64,000 nt of DNA from Paraliobacillus quinghaiensis (GTDB lineage Bacteria > Bacillota > Bacilli > Bacillales > Amphibacillaceae): the NCBI RefSeq assembly GCF_003426025.1, contig NZ_QJSH01000009.1, forward strand, positions 1-64,000, given 5' to 3'. Of this stretch, positions 9,210-16,672 are shown piece by piece; within the stretch, counting starts at the first letter, position 1, and every line of letters starts with the position of its first letter. Position numbers and translations under genes: made by a program. The notes under the pieces are model-generated. The model was not told the origin of the DNA. It saw nothing but the letters and a program-made list of their open reading frames with translations, and did not search any database.

Positions 9210-10013
9210 GTGCAGGATATTCTTGGCGACGAATGGATAATCGCATCAGCAGGCGGATCAACCGGTGAAGCTTACTATGCACATAATGAGAATAAACGTC
9301 TCTTTCTAAAACGTAATTCATCCCCTTTCCTAGCTGTTTTATCAGCACAAGGCATTGTACCAAAATTAGTATGGACAAAACGTCTAGAAAATGGCGATGT
9401 TATTACAGCACAAGAGTGGCTTGAAGGTAAAGAATTAAATCCAGAAGAAATGCAACATCCTAAGGTAGCACATTTACTTGGTAAAATTCATCATTCTTCT
9501 GAGTTGTTAGATATGTTAACGCGTATGGGGAAAAAACCAATTGATCCAGAAAAGATCTTACTAGACCTAAAACAAAAAGTATTTGAAAGTCGCCTAGTTG
9601 CCTTTCCTGTTGTTTTACATCAGGTATTTAAGTATTTGCAAGATAAACTAAGATTTATGTATGACGTCAAACAAGTTGTTTGCCATTGTGATTTAAATCA
9701 TAATAACTGGTTATTGTCTCAAGTTGGTCAATTATATCTAATTGATTGGGATAATGCACAAATCGGTGATGCTGCTATTGACTTGGGTATGCTATTACAT
9801 TGGTATATTCCTGAAGCAGATTGGAATGAATGGTTAAAGAGCTATGATATAAATAATAATAATCACTTGCTTACTCGTATGCATTGGTATGTAATGATTG
9901 AGGTAATTTCATCGTATATATCCAAACTAAATAATGGACAAGAAAAAGAAGCCGTTCAACAATTACAAGAGTTGAAACGACTATTAGATCGAGCAATTAG
10001 TTATGAGAAGTAG
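9210..10013 (+). CDS. ytmP: aminoglycoside-phosphotransferase-like kinase (YtmP)
   Basis: The 267-residue protein has the APH/choline kinase fold. The catalytic loop reads CHCDLNHNNW (Brenner HxDxxxxN) and the metal-binding segment LIDWDNAQIGDAAIDLG follows. An N-lobe lysine occurs in RLFLKRNSSPF. The substrate is unknown; a small molecule such as a sugar, amine or choline-like compound is typical. The GTG at 9210 is preferred to the one at 9201 because only it leaves a usable distance from GGAAGG; the N-terminus MQDILGDEW then fits YtmP. Its last 17 bases overlap the end of ytzH on the other strand. Confidence 0.85.
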   Translation: MQDILGDEWIIASAGGSTGEAYYAHNENKRLFLKRNSSPFLAVLSAQGIVPKLVWTKRLENGDVITAQEWLEGKELNPEEMQHPKVAHLLGKIHHSSELLDMLTRMGKKPIDPEKILLDLKQKVFESRLVAFPVVLHQVFKYLQDKLRFMYDVKQVVCHCDLNHNNWLLSQVGQLYLIDWDNAQIGDAAIDLGMLLHWYIPEADWNEWLKSYDINNNNHLLTRMHWYVMIEVISSYISKLNNGQEKEAVQQLQELKRLLDRAISYEK

Positions 10014-10281
10014 CTATATGTTGGAGCCAATTTTCTAAATTTGCTTGGTTTGTTGTAATATGTTGTTCAAGATTTTGAGCAATTTCTCCTTGGCGTCCAT
10101 AATTATATATTTCTGGTAATAGCTGTGATAAATGTTGGTCATCTACAGCTTGTTTAGCCATTAATGATTGAACAAGCCGTTTGATTTGTTGGCATTCAGC
10201 TATACTACCACAAGCATCTTCAGCTTGTTCACTTAAAATATCAGCTAAAACATTTAATTGATCATAGGCATTTAAAGCCAT
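9997..10281 (-). CDS. ytzH: YtzH-like protein
   Basis: This small acidic helical protein of 94 residues (MALNAYDQLNVLADILSEQ...) contains the YtzH-like features CGSIAECQQIKRLVQSLM and LPEIYNYGRQGE. The function is not known in any species I recall. The start is placed at MALN because GAAGGTGGTGG lies just upstream; the longer frame has no site. It converges on ytmP with a 17-base overlap of coding ends and is divergent from trmB. The same neighbours occur in B. subtilis. Confidence 0.8.
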   Translation of the reverse strand: MALNAYDQLNVLADILSEQAEDACGSIAECQQIKRLVQSLMAKQAVDDQHLSQLLPEIYNYGRQGEIAQNLEQHITTNQANLENWLQHIATSHN

Positions 10282-10372
10282 TGATATCCACCACCTTCTT
10301 TTATATTTTTCACCGTCACAAGTGAAATATACTATCAAATAAATAAATAATCCTAATAAAGGAGAAACAACA

Positions 10373-11011
10373 ATGCGCGCACGAAATAAACCTTGGGCAG
10401 ATGATTTTTTGAAAGAACACGAACAATTTGTGACATTATCTGCAGAAGAGCGAAAAAATAATTGGCAATCTGTATTTAAAAGGGACCAACCAATTCAATT
10501 AGAAATTGGCACGGGAAAAGGTCAGTTTATTATGGGAATGGCTGAACAGTTTTCAGATGTTAATTTCATTGGAATTGAAGTTGCTAAAAGCATTATAATA
10601 AGTGCTGTTCAAAAAGCAGTAGACAAAAAACCGGACAATGTTCATTTCATTAATGAGGATGCAAAAGATCTACGTTTACTTTTTGCTGATAATGAAATAG
10701 ATAAAATATATCTGAATTTCTCAGACCCATGGCCCAAAACAAGGCATGCTAAAAGGCGACTAACTTATAAAACATTTTTGGAACAGTATAAGCAAGTTTT
10801 AAAAGAAAATGGAGAGATTGTCCTAAAAACCGACAATCGGCAATTATTTGAGTACTCCTTAGTTAGTTTTTCCGAGTTTGGTATGGTATTAGATGAAGTA
10901 AGTTTAGACCTTCATGAACTCCAAGACCCAACAAATATAATGACAGAATATGAAGAAAAGTTCTCTGCTAAAGGACAAAACATCTATCGTTGTCGAGCGC
11001 ATTTTAAATAG
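10373..11011 (+). CDS. trmB: tRNA (guanine-N7-)-methyltransferase
   Basis: The 212-residue enzyme makes m7G46 in tRNA variable loops with S-adenosylmethionine. The SAM-binding loop LEIGTGKGQF, the family motif NFSDPWPKTRHAKRRLT and the C-terminal PTNIMTEYEEKF block are all present, and the length is typical. The ATG has AAAGGAG upstream. It is a single gene between ytzH (divergent) and ytzB (convergent), closed by a strong bidirectional hairpin. Confidence 0.97.
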   Translation: MRARNKPWADDFLKEHEQFVTLSAEERKNNWQSVFKRDQPIQLEIGTGKGQFIMGMAEQFSDVNFIGIEVAKSIIISAVQKAVDKKPDNVHFINEDAKDLRLLFADNEIDKIYLNFSDPWPKTRHAKRRLTYKTFLEQYKQVLKENGEIVLKTDNRQLFEYSLVSFSEFGMVLDEVSLDLHELQDPTNIMTEYEEKFSAKGQNIYRCRAHFK

Positions 11012-11012
11012 T

Positions 11013-11054
11013 AAAAAACGAGCCTACAGCTATATAGCTATGGGCTCGTTTTTT
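11013..11054. terminator. bidirectional terminator trmB / ytzB
   Basis: An AAAACGAGCC stem pairs with GGGCTCGTTTT (one G-U), flanked by A-run and T-run, so it can stop transcription from both sides between convergent genes. Confidence 0.85.
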
Positions 11055-11066
11055 ACTAACTATGTT

Positions 11067-11378
11067 TTATGCAGACTCTTTTACATCAATGATAGAACCA
11101 GTATTTGCATCAACAAAAAATTCAAATTGCTTATTAAGATTATCAATTGTACGTGTTATTCCTCCACGGTACACAGAATAATCTAAGCCATTGTCAGTGA
11201 ATGTTTCTGGTTTCATATATATCCATGATCCACTCACTGGTCCGTGCTTTTTAAATGCCTCTTTTGCTAATTTTAAAGCATTTTCAGGTTTAATTGGTTG
11301 CTTTGTCATTTGGTCTTTTGCTGCATAACCGATTACTGCTCCAATTCCAGCTGCGCAAATTATGTTCTTCCAATTCAT
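11067..11378 (-). CDS. ytzB: PepSY-domain small protein (YtzB)
   Basis: The 103-residue protein has a short hydrophobic N-terminus (MNWKNIICAAGIGAVIGYAA), suggesting a membrane anchor or signal, followed by one PepSY domain. This includes ALKLAKEAFKKHGPVSGSW and the closing strand pair FEFFVDANTGSIIDV. PepSY proteins often inhibit or modulate proteases at the cell surface; no target is known for YtzB. It lies divergent from the ytoP peptidase gene, an arrangement kept in Bacillus, which makes a functional link possible but unproven. Confidence 0.85.
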   Translation of the reverse strand: MNWKNIICAAGIGAVIGYAAKDQMTKQPIKPENALKLAKEAFKKHGPVSGSWIYMKPETFTDNGLDYSVYRGGITRTIDNLNKQFEFFVDANTGSIIDVKESA

Positions 11379-11541
11379 TTTGTCACCTCTACTAGTAAAT
11401 TTATTATTAGTATAACTTATTTTGTGTCAATTAGAAAATGTTCTTACATAGGATGTTCGATTTATATCGAAAAAGTGGTAATGAGGATCTATTTTAGATA
11501 CAATTAGGATATGTTGCTATAAAACATGGGAGGTTATACAT

Positions 11542-12609
11542 ATGAATCAAGAAACAAAACAGTTATTTCGAACATTAACTGAATTACAAGGTGCGGCGGG
11601 TAATGAGCATCATGTTAGAAAATTTATGCGTGGTGAATTGGAAAAGTATTCAGATGAGGTAATACAAGATAATTTAGGTGGTGTTTTTGGAATAAAACAA
11701 GGTAAGGGGCCGAAAGTTATGGTTGCTGGTCATATGGATGAAGTAGGGTTTATGATCACACAAATTACCAAAAACGGGATGCTACGGTTTCAAACACTAG
11801 GCGGTTGGTGGTCGCAAGTATTGTTAGCACAACGTGTTCAAATTATGACAGATAATGGTCCTATAACTGGAGTGATAGGTTCCATACCACCTCACAATTT
11901 GACAGCAGAACAACGTGCAAAGCCGATGGAAATAAAAAATATGTTAATTGATATTGGTGCAGATGATGAAGAAGATGCTAAATCGATTGGTATTAAACCA
12001 GGCCAGCAAGTAGTTCCAATTACTCCATTTACACCGATGGCTAATGAAAAGAAAATTCTAGCTAAGGCGTGGGATAATCGATATGGCTGTGGCCTTGCGA
12101 TTGAGTTATTAAAAGAACTTCAAGGTGTTGAGACACCAAATCAACTTTATTCTGGTGCAACTGTACAAGAGGAAGTTGGCTTACGTGGGGCACAAGTAGC
12201 AGCAAATATGATTCAACCTGATATTTTTTATGCTTTAGATGCTTCACCAGCAAATGATATGTCTGGTGATGATAAAGAATTCGGTCAGCTTGGTAAAGGT
12301 GCGTTACTACGAATTTTTGACCGTTCTATGATTACACATCGTGGTATACGTGAATTTATCTTAGACACAGCAGAGTCAAACAACATACCATATCAGTACT
12401 TTATTTCTCAAGGTGGTACAGATGCTGGACGAGTTCATATATCAAATGAAGGTGTTCCATCAGCAGTGGTTGGTATCTGTTCACGTTATATTCATACTCA
12501 TGCATCGATGATTCATGTTGATGACTATGCAGCAGCTAAGGCATTAATTGTGGAATTGGTTAAAAATACAGATGCTAATACAGTTGAACAAATTCGAAAA
12601 AACAGTTAA
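11542..12609 (+). CDS. ytoP: M42-family metalloaminopeptidase (YtoP)
   Basis: The 355-residue cytosolic peptidase has the M42 metal ligands: AGHMDEVGF (first His), [11 protein letters not shown] (bridging Asp), [10 protein letters not shown] (catalytic Glu pair), ALDASPAND, and a C-terminal His in [10 protein letters not shown]. Relatives are glutamyl or deblocking aminopeptidases that form large tetrahedral dodecamers. Length is typical. The RBS GGGAGG precedes the ATG at 11542. It is monocistronic: a weak hairpin (GTGGGG/CCTCAC, 12634-12654, then five T) follows, and next comes a repeat-filled gap. Confidence 0.93.
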   Translation: MNQETKQLFRTLTELQGAAGNEHHVRKFMRGELEKYSDEVIQDNLGGVFGIKQGKGPKVMVAGHMDEVGFMITQITKNGMLRFQTLGGWWSQVLLAQRVQIMTDNGPITGVIGSIPPHNLTAEQRAKPMEIKNMLIDIGADDEEDAKSIGIKPGQQVVPITPFTPMANEKKILAKAWDNRYGCGLAIELLKELQGVETPNQLYSGATVQEEVGLRGAQVAANMIQPDIFYALDASPANDMSGDDKEFGQLGKGALLRIFDRSMITHRGIREFILDTAESNNIPYQYFISQGGTDAGRVHISNEGVPSAVVGICSRYIHTHASMIHVDDYAAAKALIVELVKNTDANTVEQIRKNS

Positions 12610-12730
12610 TCATATACGTATTTTTATTTATAAGTGGGGGCATTTGTACCTCACTTTTTCTTTGGATTTGTTTCTTAATGATCTTCGGTGCAATACTTTA
12701 ATAAACGCCTTTTTCTAAAAAATTGTTGCT

Positions 12731-12950
12731 TATGGCACAATTTCTATAAACTACGTCGTAAAAAGAATTTTCGGATCCGCTCCTCAAGCGAAATCGGCTC
12801 CCTTTCCGCAGGCACGGCTTCAGCTAACTCGAAGGCAAAAAGCGCCTTCGAGTGGATCTTCAGCACGTGGGGCTGCGATTACTCGCCCCATCAAAAACAT
12901 CTGCTGTTCCTGCAGGAGTGTCACCGATTTCGCTTGATACGCTAGTGTTG
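12731..12950 (+). repeat. structured intergenic repeat, copy B
   Basis: Terminal stem arms TCAAGCGAAATCGG (12784-12797) and its perfect complement (12924-12937) enclose a core. The core holds CCCTTTCCGCAGGCACGGC, an inner hairpin CTCGAAGGC/GCCTTCGAG, and CTGCAGGAGTG before the right arm. The left flank CAATTTCTATAAACTACG and right flank GATACGCTAGTG match other copies. The 85-codon frame across it looks accidental. Confidence 0.75.
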
Positions 12951-13023
12951 TTCACAAATTAAGAAGAGTTTAAAATGCTTTATTTAATTAAAACGCAAGA
13001 TAGCGGTAATAGAGAGTGCATGG

Positions 13024-13225
13024 TATATGAAAAAAGATGCGCTATCTAGCGAAGGAATCAAAGGCTTTTCACTCCTACGGGAACAGCGCGAGCCGAAAAT
13101 CCATTTTTAGAAGTGCATTTTCTTCTAAAAATTAGTTGAGGTCGTGCCCGTGGAAAGGGAAAGCCTTTGATTCCGTAGTGGGTTAGTAACTTACGTTACT
13201 AGTTACGACGGAGTTTATATCAAGT
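13024..13225 (-). repeat. structured intergenic repeat, copy C (reverse orientation)
   Basis: Arms GGAATCAAAGGCTTT (13054-13068) and the perfect complement (13160-13174) enclose a core with the hairpin TTTTTAGAAG/CTTCTAAAAA shared with copy E. Read on the minus strand, the left outer end (GGACTTGATATAAA) and the right outer end (CGCTAGATAGCG then a T-run) match copy D. The arm sequence differs from all other copies but is internally complementary. Confidence 0.75.
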
Positions 13226-13282
13226 CCGAATATAAAAATAATAATATTTACGAAAAGAACCTTAATAAAAGGAGTATGCAAA

Positions 13283-13795
13283 ATGGCTATAATAATTGGT
13301 TCAAAAAACCCAACTAAGGTAAAAGCGGTACAAGAAGTTTTTAACAATCAGATAGTGTATGCAGAAGATGTTCCTTCAAATGTTTCTAATCAACCATTAT
13401 CTGATGAAGAAACATTAATGGGAGCTTCTAATCGCGCAAAACAAGCTATTGATTTAAATAATGCTGAGATAGGTATAGGCCTAGAGGGTGGCGTGATGGA
13501 ACTTGATGGAATGACTTATTTATGTAGTTGGGGAGCTATGATAGATAAAAAAGGTGTTCAATTCAATGCAAGTGGTGCTAGAATTCCTTTACCCATAGAA
13601 ATTACAGAAGGTTTACGACAGGGGAAGGAACTAGGTGATCTGATGGATTTATATGCGCAAAAACAGGATGTTCGTAAGAATGAAGGAGCAATAGGTATTT
13701 TTACTAATAATTTAATTGGTAGAAAAGAGATGTTTGTTCATATTTTAAAACTTATGAAAGGTCAACATGAAATTTACTATAAAAACAAAGTTTAA
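13283..13795 (+). CDS. DUF84 family inosine/xanthosine triphosphatase
   Basis: The 170-residue protein has the YjjX-like NTPase signature: IIIGSKNPTKVKAVQEVF at the N-terminus, then SDEETLMGASNRA and GIGLEGGV. Relatives hydrolyse non-canonical purine nucleotides (ITP, XTP) and so keep them out of nucleic acids; substrate preference here is inferred from the family. An ATG with AAAAGGAG upstream is the start. It is preceded by a repeat-filled gap and followed by an unrelated lipoprotein gene with its own promoter. Confidence 0.85.
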   Translation: MAIIIGSKNPTKVKAVQEVFNNQIVYAEDVPSNVSNQPLSDEETLMGASNRAKQAIDLNNAEIGIGLEGGVMELDGMTYLCSWGAMIDKKGVQFNASGARIPLPIEITEGLRQGKELGDLMDLYAQKQDVRKNEGAIGIFTNNLIGRKEMFVHILKLMKGQHEIYYKNKV

Positions 13796-13854
13796 GGTTA
13801 AGATTTTCTTCCATTAATGAAAAAGTGAATTTTTTGTGACATGTAAATCAAATC

Positions 13855-13882
13855 TTGTCAAATTGAAAATTCATAGTATGAT
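13855..13882 (+). promoter_or_regulatory. sigma-A type promoter of the lipoprotein gene
   Basis: TTGTCA at 13855-13860 and TATGAT at 13877-13882 are separated by 16 bases, about 45 bases before the start codon. Confidence 0.5.
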
Positions 13883-13927
13883 AGGAAGAGGGAAAAAAGA
13901 ACTATATAAGCAGGAGGAAAATCGAAA

Positions 13928-14443
13928 ATGAAAAAAATCGTTGGACTGCTATTTGCTTTATCAAGCGTTAGTCTACTTTTTCTTAGTGCATGTGCCCCTA
14001 CAGAAGAGGAAGCGCTTAATTTAGTTGAGGAAGCGGCTAAAGCCACATTTGAAGCTGATACTATTGAACCTAATCAAGAAGTAGAGGGTTTTTCGGTATA
14101 TTTACCTGATGACTTTGAGATTGTAGAGGAGACCGAGAGTAATCTTCTATTAGAATCAGGCGATCAAATGTTCATATTATTTTATAATGCTCTAGAAGCT
14201 AGTACAAGTCAACTAAATTACCAAACTGCAGAAGCAAATGATAATTATTCTTTATTACAATCATTTGAAGATAACGAACGTTTTGGCTATGTTAAGGTTG
14301 CAGAAACAGAAGAAATTTATGAATTACAAGTGGGGGTAGGTGGCGTTAAGATTACGACACAAACAACCCTTGAAACTATGGAAGATGATACTATAGCTAT
14401 GATGCAAATGGCGACTTCTATTGCTTATACAGACCAAAATTAA
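13928..14443 (+). CDS. hypothetical lipoprotein
   Basis: The 171-residue protein has a lipoprotein signal peptide with lipobox LSAC, so Cys21 should be lipidated and the protein held outside the membrane. The mature part is acidic. It contains the stretch VEGFSVYLPDDFEIVEE and a closing helix rich in Thr/Met. I do not recognise the family. The context (before ytpP, after a DUF84 NTPase) gives no clear role. It has its own promoter-like sequence and a terminator at 14527-14556, so it is probably a monocistronic gene. Confidence 0.8.
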   Translation: MKKIVGLLFALSSVSLLFLSACAPTEEEALNLVEEAAKATFEADTIEPNQEVEGFSVYLPDDFEIVEETESNLLLESGDQMFILFYNALEASTSQLNYQTAEANDNYSLLQSFEDNERFGYVKVAETEEIYELQVGVGGVKITTQTTLETMEDDTIAMMQMATSIAYTDQN

Positions 14444-14526
14444 ACTAACCATGACTTCAATCTTTTATTTTTTGAAATGGTCAATGTTAAATGAATAGGA
14501 CAAGCACCTCTTCTTTTGGTGTATGA

Positions 14527-14556
14527 CCGTATCCGAACAACTAGGATACGGTTTTT
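14527..14556 (+). terminator. terminator after the lipoprotein gene
   Basis: The stem CCGTATCC/GGATACGG has a nine-base loop and is followed by five T. Confidence 0.75.
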
Positions 14557-14692
14557 CTACATTTTAATCTGTTTTCTTGAGATTAATGATTAGTTTGTGT
14601 AAGATTAACAAAGAAAAGGTAGTGTAACTTTTAAAATACATACTATAGTCTTTTAGACGATTAAAATACAATGATACTAGGAGGAAGAAAAA

Positions 14693-15004
14693 ATGAGAAC
14701 ATTGCAATCAGAAACAGAATTGGAAACCATAATATTAGAAGGAAAAACAGTCCTGTTGTTTTCAGCAGATTGGTGCCCAGATTGTCGGGTTATCGAACCA
14801 TTTTTACCCGAATTAGAAGAAAAATATGCTGACATTACTTTTGTTTACGTGGATAGAGACAAGTTTATCGACACGTGCATAAAGTATGATATTTTTGGAA
14901 TTCCTAGCTTTTTAGCTTTTGAAGATGGTAATGAAGTTGGTCGTTTTGTAAGTAAAAATCGTAAATCAAGAGAAGAAGTAGAAGCATTTTTGAATAAGAT
15001 CTAA
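14693..15004 (+). CDS. ytpP: thioredoxin-like protein (YtpP)
   Basis: The 103-residue single thioredoxin domain has the active-site motif CPDC in SADWCPDCRVIEPF, and the cis-proline in GIPSFLAF. It probably carries out thiol-disulfide exchange in the cytosol, since there is no signal peptide. In B. subtilis ytpP precedes ytpQ and ytpR as here. The RBS AGGAGG is strong. A third cysteine (DTCIKYDIF) lies mid-domain. Confidence 0.88.
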   Translation: MRTLQSETELETIILEGKTVLLFSADWCPDCRVIEPFLPELEEKYADITFVYVDRDKFIDTCIKYDIFGIPSFLAFEDGNEVGRFVSKNRKSREEVEAFLNKI

Positions 15005-15117
15005 ATATTTCTTGAGTGATACAGTAAGAGCTTAATTTCTTTTAAGTGTTAATAATAAATGCTACAATAGCTATCGTGATCAACCGTGATTAACCTCTCC
15101 TTAAGGAGGAATAATAG

Positions 15118-15945
15118 ATGAAAATGACAAGTATTAAAATGAAGCAGCTATTAGATGATAGATTCGAAAATTCAGATTGGCGAACGTCTTTTAATCGAGA
15201 TAAGGATACTTATCGTGTCGAATGGCAAGACACACATCAAGGCGTATCGATTACTATCCCTAATGTGATAGCGAAGTATGAACAAAATGGTGATAAAGCT
15301 ATTGAAGAATTGCATTACCATGTAGAAGAAGCATTGAAAATGATGCACAAAACGCAAAATTTAACTGGGAAAGAACAACAGATTTATCCAGTTATCCGTT
15401 CAACATCTTTCCCCAAAAAAACCAAAAGCGGCATTAATTTAGTCTATAGCGAACATACAGCTGAAACACGTATCTACTACGCGCTTGATTTAGACAATAC
15501 CTATCAATTAATTGATCAACAAATGTTGGATAAAGAAGGTTGGACTAGTGAAAAGTTAAAAGAAATTTCTATGTTTAATGTTCGCTCTTTATCAACTGAA
15601 CCTAAAATTGATCATGTTGCTGGCAATGATTTTTATTTTATTGCAACAAAAGACGGTTATGATGCTAGCCGTATATTAAATGAAACATTCTTAGAAGAGA
15701 TGCGGACCAACGCTAAAGGAGAATTAGCTATTGCAGTTCCACATCAAGATGTATTAATTCTAGTTGATGTCCAAAATGATATGGGTTATGATATATTAGC
15801 GCAAATGACGATGCAATATTTTGCTGAAGGGCGTGTTCCAATAACTTCATTATCTTTTCTCTATGAAGATAAACATTTAGAACCGATTTTTATATTAGCA
15901 AAAAACAAACCTACTACGAAAAATGAATCAAAAAAGGATGAATAA
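15118..15945 (+). CDS. ytpQ: DUF1444 family protein (YtpQ)
   Basis: The 275-residue soluble protein matches YtpQ/DUF1444 in length and in segments such as [10 protein letters not shown] and [13 protein letters not shown]. The function is unknown. It has a strong RBS (TTAAGGAGG) and ends three bases before ytpR, so the two are surely co-transcribed. No membrane segment or catalytic motif stands out. The conserved pairing with a tRNA-binding domain protein hints at an RNA-related role, which is only inference. Confidence 0.85.
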   Translation: MKMTSIKMKQLLDDRFENSDWRTSFNRDKDTYRVEWQDTHQGVSITIPNVIAKYEQNGDKAIEELHYHVEEALKMMHKTQNLTGKEQQIYPVIRSTSFPKKTKSGINLVYSEHTAETRIYYALDLDNTYQLIDQQMLDKEGWTSEKLKEISMFNVRSLSTEPKIDHVAGNDFYFIATKDGYDASRILNETFLEEMRTNAKGELAIAVPHQDVLILVDVQNDMGYDILAQMTMQYFAEGRVPITSLSFLYEDKHLEPIFILAKNKPTTKNESKKDE

Positions 15946-15947
15946 AG

Positions 15948-16550
15948 ATGGATGTTTTTTATAACAAAGAGGGAATAGGGGATTGTTTATTAATTCCTTT
16001 CAAACAAGGAGATCGCTACCAAACAACATTTGAAACGTTTGGTGATGTAGTAAAGATAATTGACACTGAAACAAAAGAAGTACTTGGTTATAATATTTTT
16101 CAAGCATCACAATACCTTTCATTAGGAAATGGCAAAATTACATTAACTGAAGAATTATTAAGTCAGATTAAAGACATTTTTACGAAGAATAATCTTGATG
16201 ATGCATTAGATATTGATCTATCACCAAAATTTGTTGTCGGTTATGTTAAAGAAAAGGCTCCACATGAGAATGCAGATAAATTAAATGTATGTCAAGTGGA
16301 TCTCGGTGATGAAGAAGTGCAAATTGTATGCGGCGCACCAAATGTTGATGCAGGTCAACATGTAGTTGTAGCAAAGGTAGGTGCGATCATGCCAAGCGGT
16401 ATGGAAATTAAAGCTGCTAAATTAAGAGGGGTACCTTCAAATGGTATGATTTGTTCCCAGAAAGAACTAGGCCTTCCAGATGCACCACAAGAAAAAGGGA
16501 TATATGTATTAACAGGAGAAGTTGAAGCAGGACAAGTATTTCAATTTTAA
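15948..16550 (+). CDS. ytpR: YtpR family tRNA-binding-domain protein
   Basis: The 200-residue protein has an N-terminal DUF4479-like part (about residues 1-90) and a C-terminal EMAP/PheRS-beta-type OB-fold tRNA-binding domain. Key segments are [22 protein letters not shown] and [18 protein letters not shown]. It resembles the N-terminal domain of PheRS beta but stands alone, so it probably binds tRNA without aminoacylating. The ATG directly follows the ytpQ stop codon. A strong terminator closes the operon. Confidence 0.92.
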   Translation: MDVFYNKEGIGDCLLIPFKQGDRYQTTFETFGDVVKIIDTETKEVLGYNIFQASQYLSLGNGKITLTEELLSQIKDIFTKNNLDDALDIDLSPKFVVGYVKEKAPHENADKLNVCQVDLGDEEVQIVCGAPNVDAGQHVVVAKVGAIMPSGMEIKAAKLRGVPSNGMICSQKELGLPDAPQEKGIYVLTGEVEAGQVFQF

Positions 16551-16557
16551 CATTAGT

Positions 16558-16590
16558 AAACGCAAAAGATTATATTCTTTTGCGTTTTTT
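16558..16590 (+). terminator. terminator of ytpPQR
   Basis: The perfect stem AAACGCAAAAGA with TCTTTTGCGTTT is followed by a T-run. Confidence 0.85.
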
Positions 16591-16672
16591 AAATAGGTAG
16601 GTTAGAGGATTCAAAAATTAAAAAAACCTGTTAAAATAAAGATAATTATTGAAATGGAAGAGTGAAGGTATT

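Noticed and set aside
10950-11186. Plus-strand frame across the end of trmB
   Set aside because: It overlaps trmB, a strong terminator and ytzB in antisense; no coding signal.
12688-12945. 85-codon frame in the ytoP downstream gap
   Set aside because: It runs through repeat copy B, changes with the inverted repeat, and lacks a ribosome binding site.
12731-13225. CRISPR array
   Set aside because: The repeated elements are few, about 200 bases long, oppositely oriented and without regular spacers.
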